DNA of 64,000 nt, taken from contig NZ_JALJFG010000030.1 in the NCBI RefSeq assembly GCF_023242475.1, forward strand, positions 1-64,000. Reading direction: 5' to 3'. The translations under genes were made by a program, and so were the position numbers. Origin of the DNA: Pseudomonas sp. MWU15-20650 (lineage in GTDB: Bacteria > Pseudomonadota > Gammaproteobacteria > Pseudomonadales > Pseudomonadaceae). The notes below the pieces were generated by a model. It had not been told where the DNA came from. It searched no databases and saw only the letters and a program-made list of their open reading frames with translations. This document shows, in pieces, positions 59,755-64,000 of the stretch. Within the stretch, counting starts at the first letter, position 1; the number at the start of each line of letters is the position of its first letter.

Positions 59755-62700
59755 TGAAGTAGATCGTGGGCGGATTAACGTTCTGCACGCCCGCGATCAG
59801 CTTGACCAACCGCCCCTCGTTCGACGCCTCCATGACTCGCCGATACAACGCTGGATACACCTGGCTTTTATTCAAGAACCAGTCGTTGGAAAGTAGCCGT
59901 TCACTGCCCAACTTCATCGCCACGCTTTTTCCGTCCAACCAGCGGGGCACGACATAATAGAGCTTGTCGGAGGCTGGATGTGTCGCCAAAAGATGGGGGT
60001 AACGAGGCGCATAGACAAGCTTCAGGCGTTCTACGTCAAACCCTTGTAGCTGCAGAATCCGGCTGACCTCGTCGAGGCTAACGACCACACGCTGTGCGGT
60101 TACCCCCTTCTGACCTTTGAGTTTGATGAACAGTGAACGGTCAAACGTTGACGGGAGATTGAAATCCATGCGTTCGAAACCGCCAACCTGCCCGTCTACG
60201 CCCACATAGATACTGGTCGGTCTACGTCGCCGAATAGGTCGCAACATTCTCATCAAGTCATCCGTGCGCGCCGTTTGCCCTGGCCCCTCAGGCCGCCACT
60301 CGTCCAGGGTTGCGCGAAGCCTTAACAAGCGCGTGCTCGTCAGTGCGGGTTCACCGGGATCAGCCAACTCGACCAACCTGCGCGCGGCATATCTTGCGCT
60401 GGCGGCTGTGAGGTCCGGGAACCTGGCACTGACCGAGGCTGACAATGGCTCACTGAACAGCGACTCCCTTGCGGTCCAGCGCAGGTCCTCGCCATAGGTG
60501 AACAGCACGGGTTGAGGGGTGGTACCGTCCCCTAACCGCATACTGATACTGTCGATACTGTCGATCAGGGACCCTGGCGGCTTGAGAAACAACACGTCGG
60601 GATGGGACTGCGAGCCGCTGGGCAGCGTTTCATAATACCGCTCACCCACTTTAAGGCTCGGCTGGCTGACCTCTTCGATCGTAAACACTTTGCGCGGGGG
60701 CGTAAGCTCCACCGCTTTGCGCGAGCCCTGTGGTTGACCCCACTCTCGCCAGGCGCTCGTCAGGTTTCGCGGGCGCCTGCCCAGTTGCTCAGCCGACGCA
60801 ATGGGCGGCGACACCCAACTGACCGGAACCTTCGAGGGGGGCAGTGTGTGCTGCCAAAATGGCTCGACCCTTGAGCTTGGCCCTGGCTGTGGCTCTGGGG
60901 CATCGGCCCCCAACAGCCATTGGCGCGGCTCCTTGATGTTCAGAATCAGTTCATTTTCCCCAGGTGTTCGCGCGTTCTTGAAGCGCAGTTGCTGTTCGCC
61001 ATCGCGCTGATACACCTGGTAGCGTTCGCCCTTGGCGTCGGTGACGAATTGTTCGCCTTTTTTAAGCAAAGAGCCTTTGTTGACCGGCCCTTTCAATTCA
61101 ATCGCATCACTGGCCAGCCCAGATAGTTTGTAAGGCTCCAGGCCCTTGAAGGTCATGGGGGATGAAGGTGGCCGCAACGATAACTTACTGTGAATATGCT
61201 GGCGTCGATGCAATTGTTTTAAGGCCACTTTCAACGGCCTTACGGTTACCGACTTCAGAGGTTTAGGGACGGGTCCGGTCTTGAACGGGGCGAACGTCAG
61301 GGCCACATCCAACACAAGCAGATGAATAGCAATCACAAGGTCAACGCCATCCCCGGCCTCGCCGCTTTGATAGAGACGTCGCGCGGCCAACAGAACATCA
61401 TGCAGCAGCACGCCTATCGACACGAAGGGGATCATGGACAACAGCCCCTTGATCGTTTGAGTCTTTTGCTCGGCAAATCGCCATAGACGATAAACCTCCA
61501 GAGTTGCCTGGGAGTTCGACTCGGCGCGTCCCTGGCGCTGCACCTTGAGCACCTGTGCGTGGGCCAGCGCTGCGACCATATCGCGTGCGTCGGTATCGGT
61601 GATACCCAACCACTGCGTAGGCATGACTTCCTGTTGTTCACGGATCTCCAGCTCAATCTCACTGAGTGCCGTGGCCGGAAATACCCGCTTGCTTTTAAAC
61701 CAGCGATACAGATGCCGGGCAATGAATAACTCCTTCGGCTCGGTAACCCCCACCAAGGCAAACATCCGCAGCTGCTCCAACATGCTGCGCCAGAGCGTTT
61801 CGGGGGTGATTACGGGGGTGATTACGCCCGGATAACTGGCGAGCGCTTGCGTCTCTGAGCCAGGAGCAATGTATTTCGCAAGCTCGGCAATGTTCTCTTG
61901 CGCCTGCCAGTGCCTGGTCAGCGTTTCACGTAGCGCGTCGAGGCTGGCGTGCTCCGAGAGCGCCGGGAAACTCGTTGCAGCGGGCCAGTAACAAACACAG
62001 CGCTGCATCTGGGGATCCTGAATCACCACGATCCCGGCAATATGACGCGCCCAAGGTACTGTCACCGCCTCAATCCTGAGGAAACACAGGCGCAGTGGCG
62101 AGGAGGCGCCATGTTGTCTGGCTATTGCGCGGCTGAACAACTGTTGCCCTTCCTCGCTCAGCTTGAGCTGTTGGGCACCGATCAGGTCTATTGTGGCCTG
62201 GCGTCGTACCGGCCTGCGCAACAGTTCATGGCGCAGTGGCGAGGCGGTGGCGGCCTCTGCGATATCGCCCTCACCGTAGCAAACGCTGATGATTTTTCGA
62301 TCGTACTGGCCGCCGATATCCAGGGCGGCGATGGTCTTGATCAAATAGTCCGCGCTCAAACGCGCCTTCCAGGCCGGGACGAGGTACCGCATGTGTTTCA
62401 GGCGCCAGGCGGTCCAGGGCGCTTCGGGGTCGAGGTTAGTCAGCGCGAGCTGCAAAAAACTGTAGGTAGTACGTTCCTTGCTGACCACGGTTTTCGGCCC
62501 TGCCTCACCGGGAAGACGCTCCGGATGGCCAACCCAGACTTTGCTCACATCATCAGGAATGTCGAACAGTGGCTGATCGATATTCAACTCCGGATAGAGC
62601 CCATCCTGGGTCAACTGCTGGATCAGCAGTGGACGGGCGAAGTGCTCCACATTCCCCAGGGCTTCCACTAGCTGACGCTGCAGGTTCAGCGCACTGCGTT

Positions 62701-63994
62701 GCTGGCGATTGACCAACCGCGCGTGCCGCCTGCTGCTCGATGCCGGCACCTGGGCGTACCAGGCCGGCATTTTGGTTGCCAGCTTGGCGCTCGCCATGAG
62801 CATTTGCAGGTTGTTCAGAGCCACCTCCCTGACATCGTGATCCGGCACTTGCAGGCTTTGGGCAACCTCGGCCGCCAAGAGGGTCGTTGCCAACGTGGCG
62901 TCGCTGACCTCGGTAAATACCCGTTCGCCCGCCACGATTTTCTGGCGTGCGTCAGCGAAGCCTTTGATCTGCTCCTTGAGGCCGGCCAACAGCACATCGC
63001 CACTGATCTGCGCGAAGTGTAGGGTGACCGCCTCGTTCGCGGGCAGGCAACGGACCCAACTGCGCGCGGCATTACGCTCGGCACGCCCGATGCATTGCCA
63101 CAGCGGGCTCAGTTCACGTGCCATGAAACTGGCCTGCAAATACTGCGTCAAAACGGCCAGGGATTTGAAGCGTTGCAGCCCGCCCTCCAGGCCCGGCATG
63201 TACAACAACACCGCCTGATGGACCTGGTCCGGGGCACCGGCCACCACGAACACGCCCAGCAATCGGAAGCTTGGCTGCACGCCGCCTCCCATGACCACAG
63301 ACAGCACCCGGCCCTCATCGACGCCGCGCACTTGCAACGGTTTTTCCACCACCGCCCTGACCCGCGCCAGCAGCTTATCGCCAATGAATTTGAGCCGGTG
63401 CATCAACTGCGCCTCATTGATCAAGGCTCCACCGCGCGCCGCCAGCAGGCGCTCCTGCCGGCTCGGCACACCGCTGGCAGGGTCCACCCAAAATGCCTCG
63501 TCATCCAATCGATGTTCATAGCCTTCGAGCAAGGTCGAGCAATGCTGACGTTGCTCCAGCCATTGCTTGTGCAAGGCAGCGAACGCCTTATAGTCCGCGG
63601 TTTCCTCACTCGGTTTGTCGTCATCGAGCAAACGCATCAGTGCCCGTTCATACTGCCGCTGTTTCTGCTCGCGGATACGCAATGGCAGGCTGTGGGACAG
63701 GCTGGCGAAGCTGATGTGCGACTGCCGCTCGTGCTGGTCGCGGCTAAGCAATTGCGCCAACACTGCATTTAAGCCAGCCGGTATGCACAGCAGCCTGCGC
63801 CCCTCTTCCACCTGCAATAGACGCTCTACCGGTTGCATGTAGGCGCCTTTGATCGCGTCGCTGGGAAACAGATAAGCAATGTTGATATCCAGCAAGGTCG
63901 CCATCTCGTTGTCCCACTGCACGTGCAAGAGCGCCTTGGCACTATGTTCGAGCGCATGGCTATCGATCAGCGGGCCCAACTGCACTGCCGCCAT
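59735..63994 (-). CDS. very large toxin-like protein (DUF6543/dermonecrotic-toxin-like), N-terminus possibly beyond window
   Basis: At least 1419 residues; the first ATG in the window is 6 bases from the right edge, so the true start may lie outside. The N-terminal ~900 residues are helical and rich in Leu, Gln and Arg, in the style of the Pseudomonas dermonecrotic-toxin-domain proteins. A hydrophobic segment (about 860-920, LLSMIPFVSIGVLLHDVLLA) could enter a membrane. The C-terminal ~350 residues are less hydrophobic and may be the effector part. The assignment rests on general resemblance, not a decisive motif. Confidence 0.5.
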   Translation of the reverse strand: MAAVQLGPLIDSHALEHSAKALLHVQWDNEMATLLDINIAYLFPSDAIKGAYMQPVERLLQVEEGRRLLCIPAGLNAVLAQLLSRDQHERQSHISFASLSHSLPLRIREQKQRQYERALMRLLDDDKPSEETADYKAFAALHKQWLEQRQHCSTLLEGYEHRLDDEAFWVDPASGVPSRQERLLAARGGALINEAQLMHRLKFIGDKLLARVRAVVEKPLQVRGVDEGRVLSVVMGGGVQPSFRLLGVFVVAGAPDQVHQAVLLYMPGLEGGLQRFKSLAVLTQYLQASFMARELSPLWQCIGRAERNAARSWVRCLPANEAVTLHFAQISGDVLLAGLKEQIKGFADARQKIVAGERVFTEVSDATLATTLLAAEVAQSLQVPDHDVREVALNNLQMLMASAKLATKMPAWYAQVPASSSRRHARLVNRQQRSALNLQRQLVEALGNVEHFARPLLIQQLTQDGLYPELNIDQPLFDIPDDVSKVWVGHPERLPGEAGPKTVVSKERTTYSFLQLALTNLDPEAPWTAWRLKHMRYLVPAWKARLSADYLIKTIAALDIGGQYDRKIISVCYGEGDIAEAATASPLRHELLRRPVRRQATIDLIGAQQLKLSEEGQQLFSRAIARQHGASSPLRLCFLRIEAVTVPWARHIAGIVVIQDPQMQRCVCYWPAATSFPALSEHASLDALRETLTRHWQAQENIAELAKYIAPGSETQALASYPGVITPVITPETLWRSMLEQLRMFALVGVTEPKELFIARHLYRWFKSKRVFPATALSEIELEIREQQEVMPTQWLGITDTDARDMVAALAHAQVLKVQRQGRAESNSQATLEVYRLWRFAEQKTQTIKGLLSMIPFVSIGVLLHDVLLAARRLYQSGEAGDGVDLVIAIHLLVLDVALTFAPFKTGPVPKPLKSVTVRPLKVALKQLHRRQHIHSKLSLRPPSSPMTFKGLEPYKLSGLASDAIELKGPVNKGSLLKKGEQFVTDAKGERYQVYQRDGEQQLRFKNARTPGENELILNIKEPRQWLLGADAPEPQPGPSSRVEPFWQHTLPPSKVPVSWVSPPIASAEQLGRRPRNLTSAWREWGQPQGSRKAVELTPPRKVFTIEEVSQPSLKVGERYYETLPSGSQSHPDVLFLKPPGSLIDSIDSISMRLGDGTTPQPVLFTYGEDLRWTARESLFSEPLSASVSARFPDLTAASARYAARRLVELADPGEPALTSTRLLRLRATLDEWRPEGPGQTARTDDLMRMLRPIRRRRPTSIYVGVDGQVGGFERMDFNLPSTFDRSLFIKLKGQKGVTAQRVVVSLDEVSRILQLQGFDVERLKLVYAPRYPHLLATHPASDKLYYVVPRWLDGKSVAMKLGSERLLSNDWFLNKSQVYPALYRRVMEASNEGRLVKLIAGVQNVNPPTIYFIRPAEL

Positions 63995-64000
63995 GGGCAG

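Noticed and set aside
61800..61830. 12-base tandem repeat (GGGGTGATTACG twice)
   Set aside because: In frame inside the toxin-like gene, adds a duplicated VITP; a simple local slippage, not a repeat array.
1..64000. CRISPR arrays, tRNA/rRNA genes, insertion sequences, integrases
   Set aside because: Looked for regular repeats, transposase-like proteins and structural RNA; none could be supported.

Overview
The window reads as chromosomal DNA of a fluorescent Pseudomonas (P. fluorescens group). The grounds are high GC, a DUF3509 gene, Pseudomonas-type REP repeats, and ordinary Pseudomonas housekeeping genes (aroC, prmB, an Smr-domain gene, folE, an MdoB/LtaS-like gene, an AzgA-type purine permease). 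No rRNA, tRNA, integrase, insertion sequence or CRISPR array was seen. Two specialised-metabolism islands sit between ordinary genes.

Layout. 11-2101 (-): LtaS/MdoB-like phosphoglycerol transferase. 2821-9648 (+): a compact RiPP-type operon. It has a cysteine-free 58-residue precursor, a strong terminator/attenuator, YcaO, TfuA, a HExxH peptide-modification protein, a ubiquitin-like sulfur carrier ending in GG, a MoeB-rhodanese activating enzyme, an MFS exporter and a spermidine-synthase-like methyltransferase. 9731-22xxx: housekeeping and small conserved genes (PLDc_N protein, ankyrin protein, fatty acyl-CoA synthetase, DUF3509, LuxR-type regulator, acireductone dioxygenase, MFS, aroC, hydrolases, prmB, Smr, folE) and a glutaredoxin-like gene ending at 23146.

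23451-55025: a biosynthetic island of about 32 kb. A rightward operon of 19 genes (23451-41721) encodes discrete, non-modular enzymes: acyl carrier proteins, a PLP decarboxylase, three AMP-forming ligases, three complete KAS III-like enzymes, two KAS III-like partners without the catalytic Cys, a KAS-like fragment, two acyl-CoA-dehydrogenase-like enzymes, a VOC protein, an alpha/beta hydrolase, a P450, a luciferase-like monooxygenase and a secreted GIN-domain protein. A leftward operon (49602-41658) encodes an HlyD/ABC exporter, a sigma-54 response regulator, its sensor kinase and an Sfp-type PPTase. A small AraC-type regulator lies divergently at 50030. A second leftward operon (55025-50809) adds another KAS, another ACP, an acyl-CoA-dehydrogenase C-terminal-like protein, a MATE exporter and a second hydrolase. 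Two well-matched sigma-54 promoters face outward between the exporter operon and the AraC gene, so the encoded sigma-54 activator probably controls both. The product is unknown; the parts suggest amino acids loaded on carrier proteins, oxidised and joined by KAS III-type enzymes without NRPS or PKS modules.

55223-64000: glutathione S-transferase, PLP aminotransferase with a divergent MarR regulator and two matching operators, an NCS2 purine permease with a RutR-like site upstream, a LysE exporter, and the 3' part of a very large toxin-like gene that may run off the right edge.
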